Source of the DNA: Umbilicaria muhlenbergii | Taxonomy: Eukaryota; Ascomycota; Lecanoromycetes; Umbilicariales; Umbilicariaceae | Direction: 5' to 3' | Assembly (NCBI GenBank): GCA_000611775.1 | Contig: KK106982.1 | Coordinates: 1-64,000, forward strand | Length of the DNA stretch: 64,000 nt | Shown: piece after piece, positions 34,073-47,816 of the stretch | Numbering within the stretch: the first letter of the stretch is position 1 | Layout: each line of letters opens with the position of its first letter | Notes under the pieces: model-generated | What the model was told of the DNA's origin: nothing | Databases searched by the model: none | What the model saw: the letters and a program-made list of their open reading frames with translations, nothing else | Made by a program: the position numbers and the translations under genes

Positions 34073-35846
34073 ATAATAAAGGATACATAAGATGAGATTA
34101 TCACAGGATTATTTTGAAGTCAAATTAATGAGTGATGCAATCCGCGGTCACGAAAGACCCAGTGAAAGATTAGCAACTAGCGCAATCACTGTATATAATG
34201 TTAAACTTGTCTTTGAAAAGATTGTAAACATTATAGAAGTATTAATGGCTGAGCGCGCTTTCATTGATAATCACGTAAGTTAGAAGCTCTGTCGACGCAA
34301 AAAGATGAGACAAGGTGTCAAGAGGCAGCAGGATCAACTGCTTATAATTGAAGAGAATTCTCAACATGATCAAATGTTGACATGACGCGCTGAAAGCGTG
34401 AAAATCAGGTTTAAAGTAAAGGTTGAGCAGGTAAGAAGAAAAATTAAGAAAATTAAGAAGATAACTGCATCTAAGAATGACATTGTTGCTGCTGATCTAG
34501 GGGAGTTTTGCACTGTGTTCAGATGCTGAGATAATGTAACATAAAATAGTCACTGTCACTTGAAAGAATATCAAGACCGTTAATGCTCAGAGTCTGCATG
34601 CATAGCATGAGTAGTAGGCTGATGAAATTTGATGAACATCACTGCGCTGGATGCTTGACCAATAACGTGTTATGACTCAAGGTTAGCTCGTACTATATCA
34701 AGTGACTAAGTAGTTCACTAAGGGTAGTGCAGGTTGATTCTCAGGGATGTAGTAGCAGAGGATCAGGTATTGAAATGATAATAATCAAATTGTAACTGCT
34801 CAAGGTCTTTGTGCAATCAAGAGATTGTATTGAACACAAGGAAGTTTATCTAGCTATGAAAGGATCATGTTTATATATGTCACTGTAATAATAATATGTG
34901 AAAGTCCTGTTCCCAATTACCTGTGTTCAATGATTCAATGATTCAATCGTTGACTTGCTGAGATCAGTGATTCAATGATTCAATCATTGACTTACTGAGA
35001 TCAATGATTAACTGTTAAGATATCTGACTTGATTTAATCCTGTTTGATCCTAGTGTCTCATCCTTGCTGGTTATCATGATCTCAACATAATGATGAGATT
35101 GTCATTCACAGCTGAATGAGTTCCTCAATACTCATGCAGCAGTCACAGTTCATCTTGATTATTGCATCTTAATTATTCTTCACTATATAAAACAGATAAG
35201 TGATGTGAAGATACAAGAATTTACATAAACACTAAATATGAACTCAGGTAAAAAAGTCCTTTGTGTGTATTAATATTAAAGAGTCTTTCAGTATATGTAT
35301 GAAGAGAATTATTTCATATCACCTACAGAAACTCTTAATAGTATAAGTAAATTTTAAGAATTTCAGAGTTTGTAGAGAATTGAATTTACCTCTTAAATAA
35401 TGAATTTGAAATATTTTTATATTCAATAATGACTTCCCTTACGTGTTGTTTTAAAATAAAAGGTCTAGAAATATTTATTCTTAGATTAATTATTTAGATT
35501 TTAATTATAATTTAAAAGACTATTTAATAAGCTCATATATTATATTTAAAAGATATACGCCACTTGAGATTATAAAGTAAGTTAAATTATTATTATGAAA
35601 ATAGTTAAATTATATGTAAAAATTTTAACATTTATAGAAACTTTTTATAAAGTCACTCATGAGATCAGAGATTTTATAAACAATTTTGTAAAGATTTTAT
35701 AGAAAGAAATTATTGATAAAAATATTAAAAATATTAAGGCTATACATAGTATGATATTACAATAAGAAGGCTTAATATAATACATATAAATAAAAATAAA
35801 TCTCATTAATCTTTAAGTAAATACATTATTACTGTGATGAGTTAAT
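34073..35846. other. AT-rich relic sequence
   Basis: Apart from the possible transposase tail near 34092-34400, nothing coding is recognised. A direct repeat of TGATTCAATGATTCAAT type occurs at about 34930-34990. From 35200 to 35846 the sequence is extremely AT-rich with stops in every frame. Confidence 0.5.
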
Positions 35847-36126
35847 GTCAGGGTCACCATATAATAGTATGACAGTACAACACTAGTACAACATTATAAT
35901 ATGACACTATAGTATGACATTATATAAATATGATGACTCAGCGCCTAGCGCCTTGACATCAAGTGAAAACTCTTCACAAGGAGGTTCAGAAACCTGCTTC
36001 CTCAGTGATCAGTTTTGCCATGAAATAAAAGATGTATAATCACTGCATTGATCTTATCATGACTTTTGCCTACAACACCCTGTTCAAACATCATTATGAT
36101 GACTGTTGTACACTCAGCTCCTTACA
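35847..36126 (+). repeat. 5' LTR of chromovirus B
   Basis: Begins TGTCAGGG and ends CTTACA, 280 bp. It matches 44342-44622 and, in inverse orientation, the LTRs of A. Confidence 0.92.
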
Positions 36127-37697
36127 TACTGATCACTCAGTATCTTCAGGTGAACAGTCACGTCAGAAGCATAAAACATGATGACATCAACACTTCAATC
36201 TCATCAGATCAGTGAAACAGTCAACAATCAAGCTGAGGCAGGCCCTTTGATTAACAGGTTTACATTATCAATCATTAATACTCTTACTTCTGACATCATT
36301 GATGATGACAAACATATCACTGCAGGCAACTCTGACAACATCATTGAAGATCTTGAGGCAGTCACTGCTCATAATCAGGAGGTCATTGAGCGTCAGTGAT
36401 TACAGCTACAACATGTACAATAAGAAATTAAGTTTGAGGACAATAAAAGGAAGCTTCAGGAGCTTAATCAACATCTGTAAGAAGATTCTTCAACTATGAT
36501 TACAGCAAACTCAGGGAACAACACAGGTTCATCACATGAACTACAATGTTGAGCTATGACAGACATCACACCTCCCTCTTTTCAACACCTCATAAAGTCA
36601 TGAGAGCCTCACCTCTATGCAGGAGGCGTCAAAGTCATGAGATGAAAACTTCAAGAATACCTGAATGAAATCAATCAGAACTGAGAGCTGATGTCAAAGT
36701 AATTTCTTATCAAATGAGATTTCATCATCTGAGCAGGCACCTACCTTGAGAAAACAGTCATGAGTGACTGATGAAAGCAAAAGAAGCAGCATGATCACAT
36801 TTAAGTCATTTACAACAACTTTTTAAAGGTTCTAAAGAAGAACCTATCCCCTGATGAAGACACAAATGAATGAAATATCATCACTTTTAATACAGCTGAA
36901 CTCTGCAATCATGATATAATCACTTCCTGATATGACAGATTATCAGAACTCTACTGCTTCCTCTCAGCTTCACACAAGGAAATCAGTGAGATGCTCATTT
37001 AAGATCATTAATGATCAAGGCTTCCTCATCATGTCCTGACTGAACTACAACATTGAGATCTGACGCAGGTTGCAAGACAGTCAGTGCAGGAAATTTCAAC
37101 ACATCTTGATGTCATTGTCAATCATGAACTGTTTCAAAGCCGCTCAGACACCAAAAAGGATCATCAAAGCAAAACTGACAATAATGACAAAAGTATGACA
37201 CAGACGTCATACTATGACAGAAAAGAATCTTTCACTGAACAATAAATCTCTCACCCTCAACAATTCAATCATGAAAGAGGAAACAATTCATGAGGCTTTT
37301 ATCAAGAAAGTAGTCATGATCAAAGCTGAAATTTAAATCACATATCAGTTGCAGAGAAAGTGATCATGACAACAACACAGATGTTCACAGGACCCTCATG
37401 TCAACAAGAAGACTTTATTTTTAAGAATGAAGTGAATGCATGAAAAGCAGCAGGCCTCTGTATCAAGTGTGAAGTCATCAGTCATTGAACAAATAAATGT
37501 ATGATGAGATGATCAACAGCAGTCATTACTGTGATTGATGTGAATAAATGATTCACAGTCAACCTTCAGCTCACCTTCTTACTTATCATTGATGATATCT
37601 CACATCTGATATCAGGGCAGTTAAAGGTGAACTTTCATATGACAAGAGATGATCTGAAGAAAAAATACTCATATATTATTGACAATGGCAGTCAAGG

Positions 37698-38618
37698 CAA
37701 TATTATCACATGATATGTTGTTAATGAACTGTCTTTACAAACTGAACCCTATGGAGCTCAAGTCAATGCATGAGGCAATATGATTGACTTGTCAGAATTC
37801 ATCATATTGATTATTACAGTGTACAACATCAATGATTAATCTTACTGCTATAACAGCTGCTTTCTTGTTACATGAGACAACACATCAGCTTCTTTCATCC
37901 TCAGGTTATCATTCCTAGTCAATGCAAACCTGAATCATGAATACAACACGGGGAAATTCCTATGGAAAAAGGTGAGGCATACCACAGCACACTGAGTATT
38001 CACTGTTAATGAAAAGAAGACACTGAAGAACATTCTACATATGAACAACCTTTTCATTATGAAACACTTCATAGAACCGTCAGACTTAGTGACTGATATG
38101 AAAAAATATACTCTACAGATGAACTCATTGTGATATGACAAAAAGTACAACAATGTCCAATATTATCACATGATATGTTGTTAATGAACTGTCTTTACAA
38201 ACTGAACCCTATGAAGCTCAAGTCAACACATGAGGCAATATGATTGACTTGTTGAAATCCGTCATATTGACTATTACAGTGTATGACATCAACAGTCAAC
38301 CTTATCATTATAACAGCTGCTTTCTTGTCACACAAGACAACACATCAGCTCCTTTCATCCTCAGATTATCATTCTTAATCAATGCAAACCTGAATCATGA
38401 ATACGACACGGGGAAATTCCTATGAAAAAAGGTGAGGCATATCACAGCACACTGAGTATTCATCATCAGTGAGAAGAAGGCGCTGAAGAACATTCTACAT
38501 ATGAACAACCTTTTCATTATGAAACACTTCATAGAACCGTCAGACTTAGTGACTGATATGAAAAAATATACTCTACAGATGAACTCATTGTGATATGACA
38601 AAAAGTACAACAATGTCT
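37698..38618. repeat. 460-bp tandem duplication in the protease region of B
   Basis: Two head-to-tail copies start with AATATTATCACATGATATG near 37698 and 38158. Differences are nearly all transitions at CpG-derived sites (CA in one copy against TG in the other) or TGG against TGA (ATGGAGC/ATGAAGC, TATGGAAA/TATGAAAA), so the pair records the mutation spectrum directly. Confidence 0.9.
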
Positions 38619-40429
38619 ATGACAGTCTACCTCCTGAATATCATGACTTCACAGACATATTTCAAGCAGCTGAGAAGCAGTCTTTATCTGAGAGAGGTTC
38701 ACATGATCATGTCATTGACTTGAAATCAGGGCAGCAACCTTCATTCAGAAAGTTATACTCAATGTCTTCAGCTGAGCTCAATGTACTGAAGGTATATTTA
38801 GATGACATTATGAAGACAGGCATAATCTGCAAATTAATATCACCTGCAGCTTCACCTGTTATGTTTGTACCAAAATCAGACGGCAGCCTATGACTAATCA
38901 TTGATTATAAGCGCTTGAATGATATTATCATTAAAAATCACTACTCATTATCACTTATATCAGACATGCTGAATCATCTTCAAGGAGCTAAGAAGTTCAC
39001 TAAGCTGAACTGCAAGAATGCATATAATCAAATATGAATCAAGGGCGGAGATGAGTGAAAAACAGCATTTTAAACATGGTTCAGCCTGTTTGAATATCTT
39101 GTCATGCCTTTCAGTCTCATGAATGCTCCTGCTAAATTTCAGGCATTCATTGATAAGACTCTTAATGAGTTCCTTGATATAACCTGTGTGATTTATCTAG
39201 ATGATATCCTGATCTTCAGCAAAGATGAATCTGAACATGAGGAGCATGTACAACAAGTATTAACTGTGTTATGACATCATGATCTTCATCTTAAGATCAG
39301 CAAATGCTTTTTTAATGCAATGAAAGTGAACTTCCTGAGGTTTAAGATCAATACTGAAGGCATACATATGAGTTCAAAAAGGATTCACGCCGTTGAAGAA
39401 TGACTACCCTCAGAGAACATTCATGAATTGCAGGTCTTTCTAGGCTTCATTAACTTTTTCTGAAGGTTTATAAGAGATTATTCATGAATTGCAGCACCAC
39501 TGTTAAATCTCCTGAAAACAGGAAAGAATAAAAAGAAGACTGAGGATACATCATTCTCTCCTCTTCAGTCTCAACAGATTGTTATTAAAAGAAAGCAGAA
39601 CAACCTGACCTCATTGTGAAGATTTAATACAAAGTATTCAGCATGTAACCTGCAAGTCAGAGGAAAGCTACAACAAGAAAACATCATACCTGCTCTTTTT
39701 TCACTCTCAGGAGTCACATTGAAAGTGTTTAATGCTCTGAAGGAGACCTTCATGAGTGCTTCATTACTACACTATTTTGATGAAAACAAACTCATGAGGG
39801 TTGAAACAGACGCCTCTGAATTCACAATTAATGAAATCTTGATGCAACACTTTGAGGTCAACAGTCAATTGCACTGATTATCAGTTACTTATTACAGCAA
39901 GAAGCTGCTAAATACTGAGATCTGATATGATACAGGTGAGCAAGAGCTCCTTGTCATCATGAAAGTCATGCATCATTGACAGCACTACTGTCAGGGTGCT
40001 AGACATCAAATTTTCATACTGACTGATCATGCAAACCTTGTTTGGTTCATGACTACCTTAAACCTCACATGAAGGCAGCTCAAGTGAGCTGAAAAGCTCA
40101 CTGAGTATGACTTTAAGATCACATATTAAAAGAGTAAGAAGAACTCTGCTGATGATCTGTCAAGATGACCTGATTATGAACTGCTGAAGGCTGTCAGTAC
40201 CTCAACTGCTGCTGAAATAATGCAACAGTCCTTCCATTTAGGAAGCAAGGACTATAAGTCAGTGCAAGAGAAATTATACATACTTGTCATAATGACGCTG
40301 TGATCAAGACGCTCAGTATGACAGAAGCTACAACAAGAGAACATCATATCTGTCACAATGAATATTATCAGTATGATGAACACTGAAGATGATGATCTCA
40401 TCAGAACATCAGCAGTGTGAAACTTATCT

Positions 40430-40640
40430 GCTCAAGAAGAAGCAAGCTGTGATGAATATGTTAATACAACAAATACTGAAGCTGATGACATGACTGAAAC
40501 ATCAGCAGTTCATGACCTACATGCTTAAGAAGCAAGCCGTGATGAATATATCAATACAATGAATACTGAAGCTGATGATACAACTGAAACATCAGCAGTC
40601 TGTGACCTACATGCTCAAGAAGCAAGTCATGACTGAATAA
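40430..40640 (+). repeat. Linker repeat of B (30-residue units)
   Basis: About two and a half copies of the 90-bp unit that is amplified in A. They encode NTEADDMTETSAVHDLHA and variants, between RNase H and integrase. Confidence 0.75.
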
Positions 40641-42460
40641 GAGGATTTAAATATGCAGAGCCTCAGCAGCACTCAATTAAGGATAACTCAGCAGACACTG
40701 CAGTTATGAACAATGATGCAAGTCATGTTCTTATTAGCCTTTAAATTGAGGATAGCGCTTCTGCTGACACTGTTGAAGCACTTCAACTCATGTCTACTCA
40801 CTCATCAATAGGTGAGGAGATAACAGCTTATACAAGAATGTTTATCAAACAACTCAAATGTGCAATTCATACTGAGCAGTTGAAAGACAGTTTGATATGA
40901 TGAGTATGACAGGAATTAACTACCCCTTTTAAAGATAAAAACAACTTGGCTGAGTCTGAGATGATAAATATGAATATAAACATGAACCCTGAGATGATCA
41001 TGACATCAGAAATGCAACCAAATATGACATTTATACTGTCAGATATATGAAAATGTTGACAAGAAATAAATGATGTCATACACTATGATGATAAGATTTA
41101 CATTCTGCAGAACTCTGCCCTTCACAATGCAGTGATCAGTCAATTTCATGATGATGTTTTTGCAGGTCATTTCAGGAAGTCAAGAACTGCAGAATTAATG
41201 CAGCAATCTTATAATTAACCTGATGCTGTCAGAGATGTATGATGTTACTGTCATGACTGTGTTGAATGTCAAAAGGTGAAGCCAGCTCATCACAAATCAT
41301 ATGAGTTATTGAACTCATTATCAGTCCTGGAAGTGCCATGACATATGATGACAATGAACTTCATTACAGACCTGCCACTGAGCAGCACATATGAAAGTAT
41401 GACATGAGATTCAATCCTCATCATAATCAATAAGTTGATCAAAATGGCTCATTATATTTTAATACAGAAGACAATGTCAGTTGCTGACTTCATTGAAGTG
41501 TTTATTCAGGACATTATAAAGCATCATGACATGTCAGAAGTTTTAGTCACAGACAGAGACAAGCTTTTTACATCAGAGCAATGAATCAGCTTCTGCTTTC
41601 ACATGTGATGTCATCATAACATGTCAACAGCTTTCCACCCGCAAACTGATGATCAAACAGAGAGGCAGAACCAGTCTCTGAAGATGTATTTACACATATT
41701 TGTTGATGAGCAGCAAGAGGACTGAGTCAAGCTTTTACCTTGCATGAAGTTCTCATACAACAACTTCATACATGCTGCTATGAGAAAGAGCCCCTTTCAG
41801 CTTAACTTAAAGTGAGACCCTCAGATGAGCCTAAGTAAGCTGTTTATACAGCATTCACATGAACAAATAAGACCTTATGCAGATGCACAGTGACTTCAAG
41901 ATCAAATTGCAACAGCTCAAGAGCAGTTATAACAGGTTAATGAGATGTATGTAAATTATTATAATCAGCACTGAACGGAGATAACATTCAAAGAAGGTGA
42001 TTTAGTACTGATCAATGAAAAGAATGTGTCAGTGAACAAACAGATGAAGAAACTGCATTGAAAAAAGCTCAGCTCATTCATGATATGATGTGTGATAAGT
42101 CAGTCATCATATGAACTTGACCTCTCAGAGGATCAAAACATTTATAACATATTCAATGTTGCTTTATTGAAGTCATTTTAAAACACACATCATGTGTCTT
42201 CTGCATTGACAGGAAAAGACCTGCTACTCAACTGAGATGATGAGTGAGAAGTTGAGGTAATTGTGAATAACTGTGTTCATGACAGCAGGCTTCAATACCT
42301 CATTAAATGAAAGTTGACAGATCAGGTGTGAAATGACACATGAAAGTCAACACACTTCATCTGCAATGTAAAGACAAAAATGCAGAAATTTCATGCTGAC
42401 AATTTTAATAAATCAAAATTCAGGTGAGCTGTATGATGTGACTTTTCAAGATTGATTGAG

Positions 42461-42610
42461 AAGCTGTCACAAAAGCCATGAGTCTTAAGAAAGCTGTTGC
42501 AAAAGTCATGAGTCTTAAGAAAGCTGTCACAAAAGCCATGAGCCTTAAGAAAGCTGTCACAAAAGTCATGAGCCTTAAGAAAGCTGTCACAAAAGTCATG
42601 AGTCTTAAGA
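42461..42610. repeat. 30-bp tandem repeat, five copies
   Basis: Five copies of AAGCTGTCACAAAAGYCATG followed by AGYCTTAAGA. Variation among copies is GTTGC/GTCAC (ancestral CpG) and GCCATG/GTCATG (CCA to TCA). Confidence 0.92.
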
Positions 42611-42880
42611 ATTGAAAACTTTGTTGACTTTATTAACCTGATCTCCTATGGCGGAGCCTGTGCTCTATGACAAGTACAACAGGGGCTATGATGCTACAAT
42701 GTTATGACAGGATCTTTAATAAAATTACTGCATGAACTACATTATCACAGACATGTCACATTGCAGAGAACACTCAAGTGCAGAAGCATTTCATTTCAGG
42801 TCTGAAGATTAAAGTGAACTTGAGATCAGCATCTTGCACTCAACCTCTCATCAGTGTTACATCAAGTCATTCTCATTTAT

Positions 42881-43859
42881 TTACTTGTCTTTTGTCATCT
42901 TAAACTCTTCTTCACTGTCTGATGAAGCCTCTGACCTCATCTCCTCAACATGACACTGCTCACAGAGTTCAATGTACTCTTGATGATGATGAGATTGATG
43001 AGTGTTGAGAATGCAGAGAGCGTGAGCAGTGCTCTTCAGCAAGACAGCAAGGACCTGAATGAGCTCCTCAGAATTACTGAATTAACATTAATCACCTCAT
43101 TATGAATGTCATGAGACTCATGTTGAGGAGCAGCTGCAGAGGGCGTGAAGGATGCTGATAATGATTAATAAAAGATGACAGCATGAGGATCTGATGATCA
43201 GTCATTAAATGCTATGACTAATTAGCAATGCAAAAGTATGACATAAAGTACGACAAAAGTACAACATAAAGTACAACACTTTGTCATACTAAACAAAACA
43301 AAAGAGGATTAAGAAAGACAGACTTACAGTGTGCTGTCACTCCTCTGATCATCATAGACACGCGTCAGGACAACAACATCAGAGCTCTCAGAGTTAAAAG
43401 CAGTGATGATTGAAGACTTTGCTGTGCATTGCTCATGAGGATTGCAGAGAGATATGCAACATGTGCAGGCTTCTCTGTTCAACACAAAGCAGTGATCAAC
43501 TTCAACTCTTATACAAGAGTCACAGTGAGCAGTACCTGACAATGTGTGACTGAGGTTCTCTCAAATCACACGCTCATGATGATGAGCCTGCTGCACATGA
43601 GCCGGCAGTGAGGTATCATCATGACATCACACAGAGCAGAAATCACTGCTGAAGACATCACTCAGAAGTAAACACTTGACCCTCTTCAGACATTAAACAG
43701 TCAATTTTATCACTCTGTTTCCTCATCTCTTTCTGAAGGTGTTGATCATCACAGTTTCACTCATCAACTCTGACTCAGAGCCCTCCTCATCACATTGAGC
43801 TCAGAGATCAATGAGCTTCTCTGATGAAGACAGGTCTTCACTGTTGTCTGTGACTGTGA
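42881..43859 (-). pseudogene. Antisense Zn2Cys6-like gene of chromovirus B
   Basis: The counterpart of 20624-21642 in A. The zinc-cluster block is an open frame at 43324-43542 with AHCDSCIRVEVDHC, EACTCC and NPHEQC, so at least six cysteines are kept. A GTAAGT donor (acceptor side at lower coordinates) stands at 43322-43327, and the second coding block ends at the TAA at 42881-42883. The upstream part of exon 1 reaches about 43859. Conservation of motif, donor and second exon between A and B supports a real, once-functional spliced gene transcribed against the retroelement. Confidence 0.6.
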
Positions 43860-44341
43860 GTTTGAGAGTTCAAGTATTGATTGCCTATATACCATGTTAA
43901 CATTCATATGAAGTATGACAGGAAGTATGACACTGCAAATGAAGCATGAGCTGCAAGCTTCATGATGCTTCCTTCATGAGGTGAACACCTCTGCAATGAG
44001 GGATGACATCATGAAGTCATCAGGTCACTCAATGAGCTGTGAAAAAGCTGTGAAAAGTACAACAACATGTCATAAGAGAGATGATGAAGAAGAAACACAA
44101 GAGAAGGGTGTTTTGAACCTATAATAAACATTTTAATTTCAATGTTTATGTTAAAAGGAACTTACTGCCAGGTGTGATATCATAACAATTAAGTGAGGCA
44201 TGTGATCAGTCTTACCTTAGCACAGTTTCACATCCTCACTCTACATAATCAATCACTTATCAGGCCATCATGGTGATGTTTATGATGACAGATTCAGAGT
44301 CAATTGACACTGAGGATGATGTCATGAGAAGGGGAATGCTG

Positions 44342-44622
44342 TGTCAGGGTCATCATATAATAGTATGACAGTACAACACTAGTACAACATTATAATATGA
44401 CACTATAGTATGACATTATATAAATATGATGACTCAGCACCTAGCGCCTTGACATCAAGTGAAAACTCTTCACAAGGAGGTTCAGAAACCTGCTTCCTCA
44501 GTGATCAGTTTTGTCATGAAATAAAAGATGTATAATCACTGCATTGATCTTATCATGACTTTTGCCTACAACACCCCGTTCAAACATCACTACAATGACC
44601 GTCATACACTCAGCCCCTTACA
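44342..44622 (+). repeat. 3' LTR of chromovirus B
   Basis: Pairs with 35847-36126 and is followed by the target duplication GTTAA. Confidence 0.92.
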
Positions 44623-45480
44623 GTTAAACTCATTAATTAAATTAAGTACTAAGTACTTGCATTCTTGACATGAAATTCCTTTCACTCAAGAACTGATTTA
44701 AAAAGAAGTTTTCACAACAGAAGTTTTTTCCCTTCTTAAGTTATTCTCCTTGTATTACAGGTTTAATTTAATTAATTAATATAATTCACTACGACCCCTC
44801 ACAATTATTATGAAAATAATAAGACTGCAAAATGTTAAATATATAAAAAATAGATATCTTCAATTTATTTAAATAATTGTTAAGTCTCATAAATAGTCTT
44901 AAAGTTATTAAAAAGAATTTTAATTACTTTAAATAATAAAGTTTTAATATAAACCTAATAACTATCTTTAATCATACTGTGATTGAATGCATATTAATTG
45001 TTAATATTATCAATCAGATATGAGTTTATCCTTGTTTAACACTTCACTGTTATACACATGATCATTAATTTTCTTTTATGTAGTGAACAAAGCTTTCTCA
45101 TCATTAATGTCATCATCATGAATCACCTTCTGCTTTTAAGGTTAATAAGCATGACTCTGCTTGCATAATTACCTCTTCTCATATCACTTCTTCATATGTC
45201 TCCTCATATGTCTTTTTTAAATCTGTTTTTAAAACATGCACCTTCAAAGAATCTAACTCAAGATCAACAGATTCAAGTTTATACATTGTACAACCTGAGA
45301 CTCAATTACACTTTTATTGTTAAACAATTAAGCATTATAATCTAACAAGCTCAGTATGCATGTCAGTATCAGGTTACATCTCAGAAGAAATAATTCAATT
45401 ATCATTTAATCATTAATAATGCTGCTTAATAATATCTTGTAGAGTTTATATACTTTTTAAAAAAGAATTGAAGGATATTC
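44623..45480. other. Very AT-rich relic DNA
   Basis: Stops in all frames and strong A/T bias. No family is recognised. Confidence 0.5.
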
Positions 45481-46245
45481 TACTAGAAAATACCAATTAC
45501 ACTTAAATAAAATATGTCAAAAGGTGCTATACATTAAACTCTGAGAGCAGAAGAATTTAATAAATGCTTTACATGAAAAAAGCCTTTCATTTTAAAAGCA
45601 AATCAACTGACATGACTTGCATGAGTTATAAAACATCTCAATTAAACTAAAAAGTAATAAAATAAGATATTATGAATGAATGAGACCTGAGTATCAGATA
45701 AGAAGTACTGAAGAACTTGAGTTACTTAATGCTCTGAAGAGAAATTTAATTCTACCTGTATTATGAAAAAGAAGGTAAAATATAAGAAATAAATGTTTTA
45801 AGACTGTTTTTCAGGTAAATTAAACAAAGAACCTTTACTGTTTTAGAAAAAGAACTGAAACACAATTCATCAATTCTCTTATTATAAAAAGATTGTACTA
45901 CTGATTCATGATTAAATATGACTGCATTCTAAATTACTATTAATGTAAAATAAAGCTTTAAAATACTCTGCTCAGTATACAAGACAAGATTTCATGAAAC
46001 ATGATATTATAATAATCTTTTAACCTTCTTATTCATCAGATCTCAATTTAATTAAGATTGTATAAAATCTCATAAAAGATTGAATTGAGAATATTTATTC
46101 AAAGAAAATGTTTTATATAATATTATAACAGATAGTATAAGAGGCATAAGAAACTATTAAAACATATAAGTTAAATGAATTAATTGCTTCAATAAGACAG
46201 CATTATCAGGTTGTAATTAATATTAATGACATGCATATAAAGTTC
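45480..46245 (+). pseudogene. Tc1/mariner-like transposase relic
   Basis: Heavily mutated. The end reads like a Tc1 transposase C-terminus: a SPDLNLIEDCIKSLKRL-like segment at about 46035-46080 and a NCFNKTALSGCN then HAYKV segment at about 46180-46240, recalling the SMPRR-QAVI--NG-HTKY ending. Stops are frequent and include TAA. The assignment is by pattern resemblance only. Confidence 0.4.
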
Positions 46246-47816
46246 TAATCTACTATATATACATAAATATATTATTAGTAACAAACAGTCTTAGTAATCA
46301 GTTAATCAGTCTTTAAGCTAACTGATGCTAACAATTAATATGCATTCAATTACAGTAATCTTATGTTTGAAAAATAATAAGTTAATAATAGTTTTAAAAA
46401 GTTCTTTAAAGTATTTTATAATAATATAAGTCTGATGTGCTCAGTACTAGAATTTAACTCTTATACTAAAATTTGTATAATGAGCTTTAAGAACATATGT
46501 CAATTAGCTTACATAACTTAAATAACTTATTATTATTAATATCTCTGTATAAATAATATTATGAGTTTTAAAGTTAATTAAAGTGTTGCTTCTGCACTTT
46601 TTTATAACTGTAATAACTTATCAGACTTATCAGTGCATTTCATCATCATTAAGTAGCATTCTACCATTAATATAAATATTTTTAAGCAGCAGAGTTGTAG
46701 TTCTACTTCTTATACAGTCTTTACTATCTTTGAGATGTAAGTTTATTATACTTTAAGTATTTCTTCTATTTAAAATTGTAGAGACAAAAGAAGTTATACA
46801 GACATTTTTATAAATAACAAATTCTTTTAATGAATCTTCTTAATATTAACTTGCTTAGTATTTATGTAACATGTCTTAAGCTCAGCAGTTTGCTTTATTA
46901 TCTTCTTTATAACAATATTTATAATAGCAGCAGCAGCAGCAGTTAATTCTTTTTACTTTATCTTTACTGTATACAGTATTTAATTAATAGCTGTAAAATG
47001 AGCTGCAGACTTATCATCTTATTAAGATAAGACTTAAGGCAGAGAAATACTCATAATTAATTATCACTTTAATAACACCTACTTGTCAGAATAAAACTAG
47101 AATATTAACTTTAAACCTGCAGAACAGCTCTATAAAAGATGATATAAAAGATTACATTTATTATATGCAGCAAAAGCAGTCTGAATATATAAAGCAAATT
47201 TAGAAAACTCTTAACACATTACAAGATTATAATATAATAATTGATATTATACAGACTTTTAAAAGCTGTAAGAATAAAAAAGAGCTTGAAGAAATAAATA
47301 TACTTAAAGACATTATTATTCAACTCATTAAAAACATGAGTAAATGAAGTTATCAGCTTTCTACTACTTTAATATTTAACAAACAGTCTTTTTTACAGCT
47401 TTATTTCTCATTAAAGAAGTTAAATTTTATTACTTTAAAGCTCACTCACCTCTGCAAGCTCATAATAATACTTCATGAAGACATATTTATAAAGTTTATA
47501 AAAAGCAGTAATTGTAAGAAAGAAGAAAAAGAGCAGTCATATATAATTAATAATTTAAATAAGCTTTACAATGAGGTTCTGACAAGTTAACAAGAAATAT
47601 AAGCTTAAAATAGATATTTATAATTTATATAAACAGTCAAGTGTTATTAAATAAATTATTAATTTATTACTTCATTAATATATATTCATAAAGTTTAAAT
47701 AAAGCAGCTGAGTTTTCTTGCTGTATCTGTAACTTAATAACTCATTTAAAAAATTACTTAAAGTCTTTTATATCTGATTCATTCTTATATACTTTCACTG
47801 CATTCTGATTGATTTA
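46246..47816. other. Very AT-rich relic DNA
   Basis: No recognisable gene. It includes a (CAG)n run at about 46926-46942 and Lys/Leu-rich, coiled-coil-like translations near 47100-47560 that are probably compositional. Confidence 0.45.

Larger units (their letters stand above)
36178..42430 (+). pseudogene. Decayed gag-pol of chromovirus B
   Basis: Gag starts at 36178 (MMTSTLQSHQ) and ends with an intact CIKCEVISH-x-TNKC knuckle (C-x2-C-x4-H-x4-C) near 37475. The protease active site reads DNGSQGN (D-S/N-G type) at about 37680. RT at 38700-39300 keeps [13 protein letters not shown]; RNase H (TDASEF, TDHANLVWF) ends near 40190. Integrase runs about 41080-42100 with VTDRDKLF and TAFHPQTDDQTERQNQ, and a chromodomain (LQYLIKWKL) lies at about 42290-42400. 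TGA occupies nearly all expected Trp positions; TAA occurs only a few times. Few TGG trinucleotides survive in any frame, which points to mutation. Confidence 0.88.
35847..44622 (+). mobile_element. Ty3/Gypsy chromovirus B, complete copy
   Basis: LTRs at 35847-36126 and 44342-44622 and a perfect 5-bp target duplication GTTAA (35842-35846 and 44623-44627) define an 8776-bp element. Order: LTR, gag with CCHC knuckle, protease (internally duplicated), RT, RNase H, repeat-bearing linker, integrase, chromodomain, 30-bp repeats, antisense zinc-cluster gene, LTR. It is the same family as A and carries many stops, almost all TGA. Confidence 0.92.

Noticed and set aside
46246-47816. Coiled-coil protein gene in the AT-rich tract
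   Set aside because: Lys/Asn/Leu-rich translations are expected from AT-rich DNA, and stops occur in every frame.
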